A stretch of 24,829 nt of DNA from assembly GCA_035542775.1 (NCBI GenBank), contig DATKKX010000494.1:1-24829 (forward strand). Direction: 5' to 3'. Position numbers and translations under genes: made by a program. The stretch is from DATKKX01 sp035542775 (GTDB lineage Bacteria; Planctomycetota; Phycisphaerae; UBA1845; UTPLA1). Positions within the stretch are counted from its first letter, which is position 1. Each line of letters opens with the position of its first letter. The notes under the pieces are model-generated. The model was not told the origin of the DNA. It searched no databases and saw only the letters and a program-made list of their open reading frames with translations. Below are positions 15,531-22,972 of this stretch, piece by piece.

Positions 15531-16612
15531 TTCGCGAGCGCCCCCTCCGTCACGTCTTTCTGAGCCTTGGCGTATTCGTCAGGCCGGCCAATGTCGAGCC
15601 AGTATTCGGTGATTGGGAAGCCGACAACGCGCCGATCGGCGTCGAGGAGTCGCTGGATCAAGTCAGTCATGTCGCAGCGTTCGCCCGAAGGCAGATACGG
15701 ATAGACAGAGGGTTCCAGCAGATAGATGCCGCCATTGGCGAGAAAGCTGAACCGTGGTTTTTCGCGAACGCAACGGACCAGGGGGCCTTCGCACTCCAAC
15801 ACGCCGTACGGCACCTGGAAGTCAAAGTTGCGAAGGCCGACCGTCAAGTCCGCTTCGTGCTTACGGTGGTATGCCAGCATGGCGCGGAAGTCGACCTGCG
15901 TGAGGATGTCGCCGTTGATGACCAACAACGGCTCGTCCGGCACCTCCATCAGGGCCAGCGCCCCGGCCGTGCCTAGAGGCTGGTCCTCGTTGACATACTT
16001 CATCCGCACGCCGAACTCGCGGCCGTCGCCGAAATGCTCGGCGATCTTGTCATGGCGATAGTGCGTCGTGACGTTGACGCGGGAAATGCCGGCATCACGA
16101 AGCTGCTCGATGGTCCGCTGCATGAGCGGGCGGTCGCCGATGGGCAGCATGGGCTTGGGGACATCCTGCGTGAGCGGAAACAGCCGCTTGCCGAAGCCGC
16201 CTGCCATGATGACGGCGGAAAGCCTCAGCTCGCTTTCGCTGACCAGGTCGCGGCGGAGCAACAGACCGACCGCTCGCCCGTCCCCGTCGATCAATGGCAA
16301 GTGGTTGATGACGAAGCTGCGCCCCTGGTCCATCAGGTGCATGGCCTCGGACGGCGAAACATCCGGCCAGGCCGTCAACGGTTTTCGCGTGGCGATGGCG
16401 CTGCACGGCTTGTTGAAGGAAATGTTGTGCAGGAGGGCGCGGCGAATGTCCCCGTCCGTCACCACCCCCAGCAACTTGCGATCATCGTCGCAGAGCAGCA
16501 GGATCCCCAGGCCAGCACGGTCCAGGATCGGCACGGCCAGGGAAATGGTCAGTCCCGGCGGGATGATGACCTTTCGCAACCGTTCTTCCGCTTCCTGCTC
16601 CGGACGGTTCAC
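15527..16612 (-). CDS. ptmE: CBS-domain nucleotidyltransferase, PtmE-type (glucosamine-1-phosphate guanylyltransferase-like)
   Basis: 361 aa from GTG 16612, which lies 4 nt after the stop of the acetyltransferase gene and has AAAGG 7 nt upstream; the frame also allows GTG 16651, which I consider too early. Two CBS motifs occupy about 1-125 (LLGVVTDGDIRRALL, AVGLLLRRDLV). The nucleotidyltransferase domain spans 132-361: AVIMAGGFGKRLFPLT (133-148), KPMLPIGDRPL, LLVINGDILTQVDF, and GGIYLLEP near the end. The CBS plus nucleotidyltransferase layout is that of Campylobacter PtmE, which makes GDP-glucosamine for legionaminic acid. The CBS pair may sense an adenosine nucleotide. Guanylyl rather than uridylyl or thymidylyl specificity is inferred from this architecture and from the presence of LegC, not from a specific residue. 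Confidence 0.88.
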   Translation of the reverse strand: MNRPEQEAEERLRKVIIPPGLTISLAVPILDRAGLGILLLCDDDRKLLGVVTDGDIRRALLHNISFNKPCSAIATRKPLTAWPDVSPSEAMHLMDQGRSFVINHLPLIDGDGRAVGLLLRRDLVSESELRLSAVIMAGGFGKRLFPLTQDVPKPMLPIGDRPLMQRTIEQLRDAGISRVNVTTHYRHDKIAEHFGDGREFGVRMKYVNEDQPLGTAGALALMEVPDEPLLVINGDILTQVDFRAMLAYHRKHEADLTVGLRNFDFQVPYGVLECEGPLVRCVREKPRFSFLANGGIYLLEPSVYPYLPSGERCDMTDLIQRLLDADRRVVGFPITEYWLDIGRPDEYAKAQKDVTEGALAK

Positions 16613-16614
16613 AC

Positions 16615-16624
16615 CCTCACCTTT
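16615..16624 (-). promoter_or_regulatory. Ribosome binding site that fixes the ptmE-type start
   Basis: On the minus strand this reads aaaggtgagg and spans the TGA stop of the acetyltransferase gene, with AAAGG ending 7 nt before GTG 16612. It supports the GTG at 16612 over the one at 16651 and implies translational coupling of the two genes. Confidence 0.55.
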
Positions 16625-17273
16625 GCAACGGTTTGGCCGGGACGCCCACAACAGTCACGCCCGGCGCCACATCCTTCGTGACCACGGCTCCCGCTCCCAC
16701 CCTGGCGCCGGCGCCGACGCGCAGATATTGCAGGATCGTCGCCCCGGTGCCGATCAGGCAGCCGTCCTCGATGGTCACGCCGCCGGAGAGATTTGCTCCG
16801 GGGTTGAAGACGCAATAGCTGCCCACCACCATCTCATGTCCGATGGTGCATGTCAGGTTCAGGACATTGCAGTCTCCCAGGACAATATCGGTGGTCAGAA
16901 CGTTGTTGGCACAGATAACGTTGCCTTCCCCGAGGGTGATTCGGTCCCGGTCCATCACCACATTGGGGTGGATGAGGTTGGGAAAGCGGATGTGGGGCAG
17001 CGGGCGGAGCTTTTCGTGCAGCCGGCGAATGATATCCGGCGTGCCGATGCCCACCACGGCGTGTGTCTCGCGACCTCTGCCTATCAAGTAGTCGTCGTCC
17101 CCGATGACGGGGTACTTGCCGTTAAAGACGCCGGCAGCAGGCGCCTTGGCATCGATGTAGCCGAGGATGTTCCATTGCGGCTGAGGGCAGGCGCGGTTGA
17201 TGTCGTCGATGAGGAAGGCGACCTCCCTGGCGAAACCCCCCGCCCCCAGAACAACGATGTCCTTGGCACTCAC
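16617..17273 (-). CDS. neuD: NeuD/PglD-type sugar O/N-acetyltransferase (left-handed beta-helix)
   Basis: 218 aa from GTG 17273, whose GTGA overlaps the stop of the synthase gene and is preceded by GGAG 9 nt away; GTG 17288 is a possible alternative. The N-terminal Rossmann-like half starts IVVLGAGGFAREVAFLI. The second half has hexapeptide repeats: LTCTIGHEMVVGSYCVFNP with the probable catalytic His, then GGVTIEDGCLIGTGATI and VGAGARVGAGAVVTKDV, ending VVGVPAKPL. The family acetylates 4-amino sugar nucleotides (PglD) or sialic acid (NeuD). Between the synthase and the PtmE-type gene it most likely N-acetylates C4 of the intermediate made by the LegC-type enzyme. Confidence 0.88.
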   Translation of the reverse strand: MSAKDIVVLGAGGFAREVAFLIDDINRACPQPQWNILGYIDAKAPAAGVFNGKYPVIGDDDYLIGRGRETHAVVGIGTPDIIRRLHEKLRPLPHIRFPNLIHPNVVMDRDRITLGEGNVICANNVLTTDIVLGDCNVLNLTCTIGHEMVVGSYCVFNPGANLSGGVTIEDGCLIGTGATILQYLRVGAGARVGAGAVVTKDVAPGVTVVGVPAKPLQR

Positions 17274-18295
17274 TTCAACTGACTCCACCGCAATACCTGC
17301 TCGGCGGCCACATCCTCGGACAGCTTCCGCCCCACGACATATTCCAGTTCATTGGGCGGGATGCCCCACCCGGGGCGCTTGCAGTCCAGATCCTCTCTGG
17401 TGATTACCTCGCCCGCCTTCATGCTGCGTTTCGTGACGAGGGACCTGCGAAAGACGTTTCGCTTTTCCACTTCTTCCTTGGTCAGCGTCCGCTCATAACG
17501 GCCCAACGCCTTCCAGATCTCCCGCCCCTCGCGAATGATGGTGGCCATCTCCGTGGGATCAGCGGATACCGCGTGGTCCCAGCCGGGCATCTTCTTGTCC
17601 AATGTGAAATGCTTCTCGACGACGCACGCGGACAGGGCCACGGCCGCCAGCGGGCAGCCCACGCCGATGGTGTGATCGCTGAAGCCGGCCGGGAGGCCGA
17701 AGACATCCGACAGCATCCGGATATTGCGAAGGTTGACGGTCTCCGCATTCGGCGGATACAGCGACACGCAGTGCAGCAGCACGATGTCGTCGTTTCCCTC
17801 GGAGCGGATCGCCATGACCGCCTGTTCGATTTCGCCAAGCGTGGCCATGCCGGTCGACAAGATGATGGGCCGTTTTTTCCTGGCAACGTGCCTCAGGAAA
17901 GCGTGGTGATTCACGTCCATCGAGGAGATCTTGAAGAAGGGCACGTCGAGGCCTTCGAGCATATCCGCCTCGCCGGCGGAGAATGGCGTCGAGCAGAACA
18001 TGACGCCTTTGGCTCGACAGCGCTCCCGGGCCATGTGGTGCTGTTCGGGAGAGAGCTGATGCTTGCGGGCCTGGCGAAGAAAATCATCCTGCGCCGCGTA
18101 CTCGCCCAGGGCCAGCAGGGACTTGTCGGTCCAGGATTGAAACTTGACGGCATCCGCGCCGGCATCCGCGGCGGCATCGATCAGGCGCCGGCAGAGATCC
18201 ATGTCGCCATTGTGGTTGGCGCCGATCTCGGCGATGAAGAACGGCGGCTGGCCATTGCCAATCAGGCGGCCGGCGAAGCTCACTGTCTGGGGCAT
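17270..18295 (-). CDS. neuB: NeuB-family nonulosonate synthase (N-acetylneuraminate/legionaminate synthase)
   Basis: 341 aa, the usual family length. The TIM-barrel part begins FFIAEIGANHNGDM and has ADAVKFQSW (K51), STPFS, KISSMD, PIILSTGMATLGEIE, LLHCVSLYPP, GFSDHTIG and VVEKHFTLDKKMPGWDHAVSADP. The C-terminal antifreeze-like SAF domain is about 275-341. It condenses phosphoenolpyruvate with a 6-carbon amino sugar to give a 9-carbon nonulosonate in the cytoplasm. The LegC- and PtmE-type partners favour a legionaminic acid product, but sialic or pseudaminic acid cannot be excluded by sequence alone. AAGGA lies 6 nt before the ATG. Confidence 0.93.
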   Translation of the reverse strand: MPQTVSFAGRLIGNGQPPFFIAEIGANHNGDMDLCRRLIDAAADAGADAVKFQSWTDKSLLALGEYAAQDDFLRQARKHQLSPEQHHMARERCRAKGVMFCSTPFSAGEADMLEGLDVPFFKISSMDVNHHAFLRHVARKKRPIILSTGMATLGEIEQAVMAIRSEGNDDIVLLHCVSLYPPNAETVNLRNIRMLSDVFGLPAGFSDHTIGVGCPLAAVALSACVVEKHFTLDKKMPGWDHAVSADPTEMATIIREGREIWKALGRYERTLTKEEVEKRNVFRRSLVTKRSMKAGEVITREDLDCKRPGWGIPPNELEYVVGRKLSEDVAAEQVLRWSQLK

Positions 18296-18301
18296 ATATG
18301 T

Positions 18302-18306
18302 TCCTT
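18302..18306 (-). promoter_or_regulatory. Shine-Dalgarno of the NeuB-type gene
   Basis: AAGGA on the minus strand, 6 nt upstream of ATG 18295, in the 28-bp gap after the GT-A gene. It confirms the start and shows that this genome does use Shine-Dalgarno sites, at least at some genes. Confidence 0.6.
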
Positions 18307-18323
18307 GTCCTCGAATAGAGAGT

Positions 18324-19304
18324 TCACGGGGTAAGGTGCTGGCGCGATTTATCTTTGGCTCCTACCGGAATCGTGCGCCCTCTCCTCATCCTGGAAGCCG
18401 AATCGCGCCATATCGACTCCAATCCTGGATGAGCCACGCAGGACCACCACACGTGGTCGCACCGCAGATCGTTCAGGGCGCTGACATAGCGATCGAGCAT
18501 TTCGCCATCCCGGGCGATCGCCGCATGGAACGCCTGCACATCTCTCCGCGCGGCCTCCAGCCTGTTCAGGCACGAGTCAGGCAAGCCGACGGCCGAACCG
18601 AGCACGCAGGCGTAATGATTGAGAACGTTCTCCGTGGTGGCCAGGATACCGCCGGCCGTAAAGGGTGGCCGAATGACCGCCATGCTGCCGGAGTGCAGGC
18701 GATATGCACCCCCGCAGGCCCGGTCAAAGGAAAGCTTCGCCCCCATGGCCCACGCCAGCGTGGCGAGATACCAATCAACCAACCGGCAGTCGGGTGGAAT
18801 CGGCAGGCAGCGACGAAGAATGGCGGTTCGGTAAGCCGAATTCCCCAGACCGAATACATTGCCGCGCGGCAGAAGCTCGGACCAGTCCGCGCCCTGCGGA
18901 GGAGCGAAGGCCGAGGACAGGTCTCGCCCGGTGGCGTCAATCAGGCGCATGGCGCAGGCGACGACGTCGCAGGTCTCCAAGGCCTCCACGGCAGCGGCGA
19001 TCCGGGTCGGTTCGAGCAAATCATCGCTGTCCGCGAAGATCACCACCCGGTATCGCTCGGCGATCCGGGCGATGGCTTTCTGGCGAATCGCCGCGGGCGA
19101 ATCGCTGTCGGCGGCCAGGACCCACTCGGCGGCCACATCGGCCTTGGCCGCGGCCTTCACATCGCACAGCTCAAGCCCATCCACGCCGAGCCAGAGATCA
19201 AAGCCCTGCTCGGTCTGAGCCCGGACCGAGGCGTACCAATCGGCGAGGTACTCCCTTACGCCTGGATGGACTGTCGCATAAAGCGCCGGACGATCCGCCT
19301 TCAT
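18324..19304 (-). CDS. GT-A (family 2-like) glycosyltransferase
   Basis: 326 aa. The first 130 residues form a nucleotide-diphospho-sugar transferase fold: an N-terminal strand, IRQKAIARI, then VVIFADSDD (88-95), where the Asp residues bind the metal-nucleotide, followed by EPTRIAAAVEAL. A later NVFGLGNSAYRTAILRR and DWYLATLAWAMGA correspond to the acceptor side and the usual ED/DW-type motif. The remainder is helical with no membrane segment. It may transfer the nonulosonate or a partner sugar; donor unknown. The ATG overlaps the cytidylyltransferase stop (ATGA) and has a GGAGAGG ribosome site, so the two are tightly coupled. Confidence 0.86.
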   Translation of the reverse strand: MKADRPALYATVHPGVREYLADWYASVRAQTEQGFDLWLGVDGLELCDVKAAAKADVAAEWVLAADSDSPAAIRQKAIARIAERYRVVIFADSDDLLEPTRIAAAVEALETCDVVACAMRLIDATGRDLSSAFAPPQGADWSELLPRGNVFGLGNSAYRTAILRRCLPIPPDCRLVDWYLATLAWAMGAKLSFDRACGGAYRLHSGSMAVIRPPFTAGGILATTENVLNHYACVLGSAVGLPDSCLNRLEAARRDVQAFHAAIARDGEMLDRYVSALNDLRCDHVWWSCVAHPGLESIWRDSASRMRRGRTIPVGAKDKSRQHLTP

Positions 19305-20041
19305 GGTTCCTCTCCGGACAGCCTCGCCCGCATGAGCAACTCAGCCAGTCGCCAGTCGTCCTCGGTATCGATGTCTACAGCCCGTTGCCAGGGAATCTCC
19401 CATCCGCAGTAACCCGGCAGGTGGAACGTACCGTGCCGCCTCAGCGCCTCCGCCCGTGCCCACCAGATGGCCCCCGTCGGGCAGAATACCTCCGGTAAGT
19501 CCTGGCTCCGCTTGTCCCGAACGTGCCCAAAAAGCAGCTCCAGGCGGAAACCTTGGTCCCGCTGCATCGCCCACCAGGGGTTCAGCCAGCCGTACCTGGT
19601 CACGGACAGCTGGGCCTCCGCCTCCGTCGCGACGAATTGGTCGTGACTGGCGCGGATGTCGTCGGCGTTGCGCAACGGACAATTAGGCAGCAGTTGTGCG
19701 ACAGTGTGGAACCTCGAGGCCTCCGGATCGATCCGCTGCAACACATCGGCGGTTGCCGCTGATACCGGCGTGTGATCGTCGGCCAAACTGGCTTCGCGGA
19801 GAAACGGGACTTCGGCACCGCATTGAACGGCTATGCGGGCAATCTCTTCGCTGTCTGTGCTGACGACGACCCGGGCCATGAGACCCGACCGGATGGCGGC
19901 CTCGATGGTGTAAACGATCAACGGCCGGCCGCACAGATTGCGTATGTTCTTGCGCGGAATCCGCTTGGAGTCGCCTCGAGCGGGAATGACGCCGAGGATC
20001 CCGGAATCCGGGAGTTGCTCTGGACCGTTGGAACTGGCCAT
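19301..20041 (-). CDS. neuA: CMP-nonulosonate synthetase (NeuA/LegF-type cytidylyltransferase)
   Basis: 246 aa from ATG 20041; the frame extends to 20110, but that would overlap the upstream gene and adds a non-family N-terminus. The nucleotide site is VIPARGDSKRIPRKNI near residue 18, followed by GRPLIVYTIEAA, VVVSTDSEEIA and LLPNCPLRNADDI (the usual QPTSPLR block with changes), and a C-terminal VDIDTEDDWRLAE. The enzyme activates a nonulosonate with CTP for transfer. Start lies 4 nt after the stop of the large glycosyltransferase gene. Specificity for legionaminic acid is inferred from the neighbours only. Confidence 0.9.
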   Translation of the reverse strand: MASSNGPEQLPDSGILGVIPARGDSKRIPRKNIRNLCGRPLIVYTIEAAIRSGLMARVVVSTDSEEIARIAVQCGAEVPFLREASLADDHTPVSAATADVLQRIDPEASRFHTVAQLLPNCPLRNADDIRASHDQFVATEAEAQLSVTRYGWLNPWWAMQRDQGFRLELLFGHVRDKRSQDLPEVFCPTGAIWWARAEALRRHGTFHLPGYCGWEIPWQRAVDIDTEDDWRLAELLMRARLSGEEP

Positions 20042-20045
20042 AGTC

Positions 20046-22481
20046 TCATGGGCCACCGGGCGGCCCCCCCGTTCGGCGCAACCGATCACCGATGAAGCTG
20101 AGCAGATCATTCACCAGCGCTGCGTAGGTGAACCGCTGGACGACAGCATCATGCATGCTCGCGGCAATGGCCTTTCGTTGCTGCTCGTCTTCCAGATACC
20201 GATCGGCGAGAGCAACAAGATCTTCGGCCGACTTGAATGCGACCTCGTGGTAGCGATCAAAGACCTCTCCGGCCACTCTGCGATAGCCCGCGGCGGCAAA
20301 GCTGCGGTAGTGGTCGAGTTTCCAGGCCGGCAGGCTGATGATCGGTCCGGGGCGCTCCTCATGATAAAGGTCGGCCAGCGCCGTCATGGCGGCCGCCAGG
20401 TCAGGCACATCCCCGGAGGCGTACTCGATGTCGAGCCGGCAGCCATACTTCTTAAAAGCGGCCAGAAGCTGCCGCAACGGCTCGCCGATAGCGTCGGTGG
20501 GACAATACCGGATCAGGAAAAACCCGCCCGCCGCGAGACCGTCCAGTAAGCGTTGATGAATGGCGCCATAGCAGGTGATCTGCAGATTGATCCTGCTGGC
20601 TTGGTGGATGCCACGCAGCTCCCGGCCGTTTTTCGCGACGCCCCGCGCGTACTTGGCGAAGCGGGGGTGTGATTCCCAGCCGTTGCCGTACAAGTGCAGC
20701 GTGCGGCCGGTGCGATCGCAGTAGTCGGCAACCCATTCGAGAGCGCTCTGTCGAAACATCAGATCGGTCAGCGGCTGCAGATAGACCCGGGCGAGGGCGT
20801 CTTCCGCCGCCGCGCCGGCCGGGGCGACACCGGTTTCCCGTTTGGCACGATTGATCAGTGTCGCCGACGTGCCGCAGGCGGCTTCGGGGTCGGAGGCGAT
20901 TTGCTCCGACAAGGCATCGAAAAGAAACTCCGTGATGCGCATCATGCCGGGATCGTTTCCCAAAAGCCCCTGACGCTGGTGGTGAAGGTCCAGCGGCAAT
21001 TGTGATTGGTTGCTGACGAAGGAAAAGTCACAGCGATACGGTTCCAGAGCAGCATCCGAAAGCGGCTCGTTGCTGTAGAGACGGTCATCCGTCGCCATTG
21101 TCCAGATCATGCCCTGCGACGCGGGATAGCCATACTTGCGGGCCAGTGGCTCAATCTCGCCGGCGACGATGAAGTCCAGCAGCCCCTGCGAGCGCCCCGC
21201 CTCCGGGCGGACGAGGTGCGGCAGTTGATCCTGAATCCAACAGATGAACGGCACGTTCTCGGGGATGACCTGCGCGTATTCCCGTCGCAGGTGATCGATC
21301 GTGAAGATCATATCGGGATTGAATTCCTCGATCGCCTCAGCAATATGCACGGGCGGTAGCAGATCGTGGTCACTCTCCTCAATCAGGAGGCGAAAGTCAT
21401 GTCCAAGCCGCTCGAAGGCCGCCTTGAGATCGCGCATCGAGTATTGGAGGACCGTCGTGAAGCGGCTGGTCATGCCCAGAATGCGGAGCTTCTCTCCGCG
21501 CCCCGCGGTAAAGCGCTCAGCCCAGTAATCGACAGGCCGGGCCTCGTAACGCTTGCGCATCGATGCGATGGTGGCGTGTCCGCTTCGCTCACGATCCGCG
21601 GCAAGTTCGCGGATGGCCTTAACCAGCCTGCCCCGCAACGCCTGATCAGACGATGGCAGGCCGACAACAAAACCAGGAATGGCTCGCGATGGCTCTCGGC
21701 GCAGCAGTTCCAGGAGCGCCTCGACGCACTCGGCGCCGATGAGGATCGTGACGCGGTCGTTGCAGAGGTCGTCGACCGATTCGGCCGCATAGAGCATGGC
21801 GCCAAAGACGCCGACGTCGGGTTCGAGAAGGTAGATTCGCGGCGTGAAGGTCAGAAACATCTTCCGCGTCCCGTCAAAGACTTTGCCGAACAAGGTGCCG
21901 AAGTGATCGCCGAGAATGACGTAGGGGGCGCAGAAGAGCTGTCCGGGGTCGTGAGCGAGTTTGTAACCCGCGGCCATGCGCTTGGCGTCAACAAGGCAGG
22001 GCCGCCATCGCCGCTGGCCCTCAGAGACGCGCTCGGAGAGCTGCATGGTTCCGTCGAGCGTGCGGTACAGATCGAGCGCTTGCGGAATGGCGCGAAAGGC
22101 AGCGTCGTGACACTGCAATTCCGGATGCATCTGGTATATCTTTGACGTGTTGCTGTCAAAACGCTGCTGCAGCGAGGACCAGGGGACTCTACCTGACGGC
22201 ATGGCGGCCAACTGGCTGTGCAGACCGGCGAATTCCGGCATCGATCCGAGCGGCTGACCGCCTTGCCTCAACACTTTTAGGGCCGGACCGATCAGTCCGA
22301 TGGCGACATAGGACCGCACGGCGAAGAATACCGCCTCCGCGTTGTCCGGATTATTTGCCAGAAGCCGCAAGCTGGCGTTTAGCAGCGTGTGGTGCTCACC
22401 GCGATCGTACAACTCCTGGAGGCTGACACGGCCCGACCGAGTCTCGCCGACAGACAGCATGGGAATTGCAGCCACATCCAT
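20046..22481 (-). CDS. Large protein with Maf-like middle and CgeB-like glycosyltransferase domain
   Basis: 811 aa from ATG 22481 (TTG 22487 also opens the frame); AGGG lies 8 nt upstream. Residues 20-95 look like TPR helices (LRLLANNPDNAEAVFFAVRSY). Residues 185-300 include YVILGDHFGTLFGKVF, IYLLEPDVGVFGAML and DRVTILIGAE, which resembles the N-terminal part of Maf/MptE-like flagellin glycosyltransferases. From about 330 a GT-B-type region begins (LRILGMTSRFTTVLQYS, FERLGHDFRLLIEESD, PDMIFTIDHLRREYAQVIPE). Its second half has LHLYGNGWESHPRF, INLQITCYGAIHQRLLDGLAAGGFFLIRY and a CgeB-like end QRFTYAALVNDLL. First gene of the cluster. A role in transferring the nonulosonate to a protein is plausible but inferred. 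Confidence 0.85.
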   Translation of the reverse strand: MDVAAIPMLSVGETRSGRVSLQELYDRGEHHTLLNASLRLLANNPDNAEAVFFAVRSYVAIGLIGPALKVLRQGGQPLGSMPEFAGLHSQLAAMPSGRVPWSSLQQRFDSNTSKIYQMHPELQCHDAAFRAIPQALDLYRTLDGTMQLSERVSEGQRRWRPCLVDAKRMAAGYKLAHDPGQLFCAPYVILGDHFGTLFGKVFDGTRKMFLTFTPRIYLLEPDVGVFGAMLYAAESVDDLCNDRVTILIGAECVEALLELLRREPSRAIPGFVVGLPSSDQALRGRLVKAIRELAADRERSGHATIASMRKRYEARPVDYWAERFTAGRGEKLRILGMTSRFTTVLQYSMRDLKAAFERLGHDFRLLIEESDHDLLPPVHIAEAIEEFNPDMIFTIDHLRREYAQVIPENVPFICWIQDQLPHLVRPEAGRSQGLLDFIVAGEIEPLARKYGYPASQGMIWTMATDDRLYSNEPLSDAALEPYRCDFSFVSNQSQLPLDLHHQRQGLLGNDPGMMRITEFLFDALSEQIASDPEAACGTSATLINRAKRETGVAPAGAAAEDALARVYLQPLTDLMFRQSALEWVADYCDRTGRTLHLYGNGWESHPRFAKYARGVAKNGRELRGIHQASRINLQITCYGAIHQRLLDGLAAGGFFLIRYCPTDAIGEPLRQLLAAFKKYGCRLDIEYASGDVPDLAAAMTALADLYHEERPGPIISLPAWKLDHYRSFAAAGYRRVAGEVFDRYHEVAFKSAEDLVALADRYLEDEQQRKAIAASMHDAVVQRFTYAALVNDLLSFIGDRLRRTGGPPGGP

Positions 22482-22755
22482 CCTCAATCCCTGAGGTTAT
22501 GGCAACCGGTGAGCAGCCATGGACAGAGATCCTCGCTCTCTTGTTATCGGCACCCGCGGGCGCCCCAATTAGCCCTAACCTCGCCCATCGGCCCGCGTCT
22601 ACCACTGCGGAAGGCGGTGCCGGAACAGTCGGCGTACGCTGCCTCCGCGCCGCTTTCAGTGGGCACCGTCCATCACTAGGATGGCGGCTCCGTGAATGCG
22701 TGGCGGTCAGGCAATCGCGATACCCGGTTGGATTTCTGGACAAGGAGACTGGAGC
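22482..22755. promoter_or_regulatory. Divergent intergenic region between the glycan cluster and the lipoprotein gene
   Basis: The gap separates two divergent starts and must hold the promoter of the minus-strand cluster unless that starts inside a gene, as well as any promoter of the lipoprotein gene. I looked for -35/-10 pairs; a gataac and a ttgggg on the minus strand are too close (14 bp) to trust. No long inverted repeat or riboswitch fold was evident. Confidence 0.4.
22742..22747 (+). promoter_or_regulatory. Shine-Dalgarno of the small lipoprotein gene
   Basis: AAGGAG ends 8 nt before ATG 22756; a second GGAG sits at 22751-22754. It fixes this ATG rather than the ATG further upstream at 22696. 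Confidence 0.6.
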
Positions 22756-22938
22756 ATGAAATCCGCCCTGAGTCGGTGGATGCTCTCGGCGACGTTATTG
22801 CTACTGCCCCTGGTGGCGCTCATGGGATGCGACGAAGGCGACTACCACGAGGGCGGCGAGTTTGGCGTGGATGCGATCCTGGCAATCATTTATGCCGTCG
22901 GCGACGTGGCCTTGTCGATCATCGAGGCCACCACATAA
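22756..22938 (+). CDS. Small lipoprotein, function unknown
   Basis: 60 aa. A classic lipoprotein signal: MKSALSRWML start, hydrophobic LLLLPLVAL and lipobox ALMGC with C25 as the lipidated residue, followed by an Asp/Glu-rich mature N-terminus (DEGDYHEGGE). The mature part is only about 36 residues and contains a hydrophobic stretch DAILAIIYAVGDVALSI, which could form a helix in or on the membrane. No family is recognised. Only plus-strand gene of the window; it converges on the oxidoreductase gene, with 34 bp between the two stop codons and no visible terminator hairpin in that gap. Confidence 0.75.
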   Translation: MKSALSRWMLSATLLLLPLVALMGCDEGDYHEGGEFGVDAILAIIYAVGDVALSIIEATT

Positions 22939-22972
22939 GCACCAAACCGCTTCCCCGGACCATGCTTGCGCT

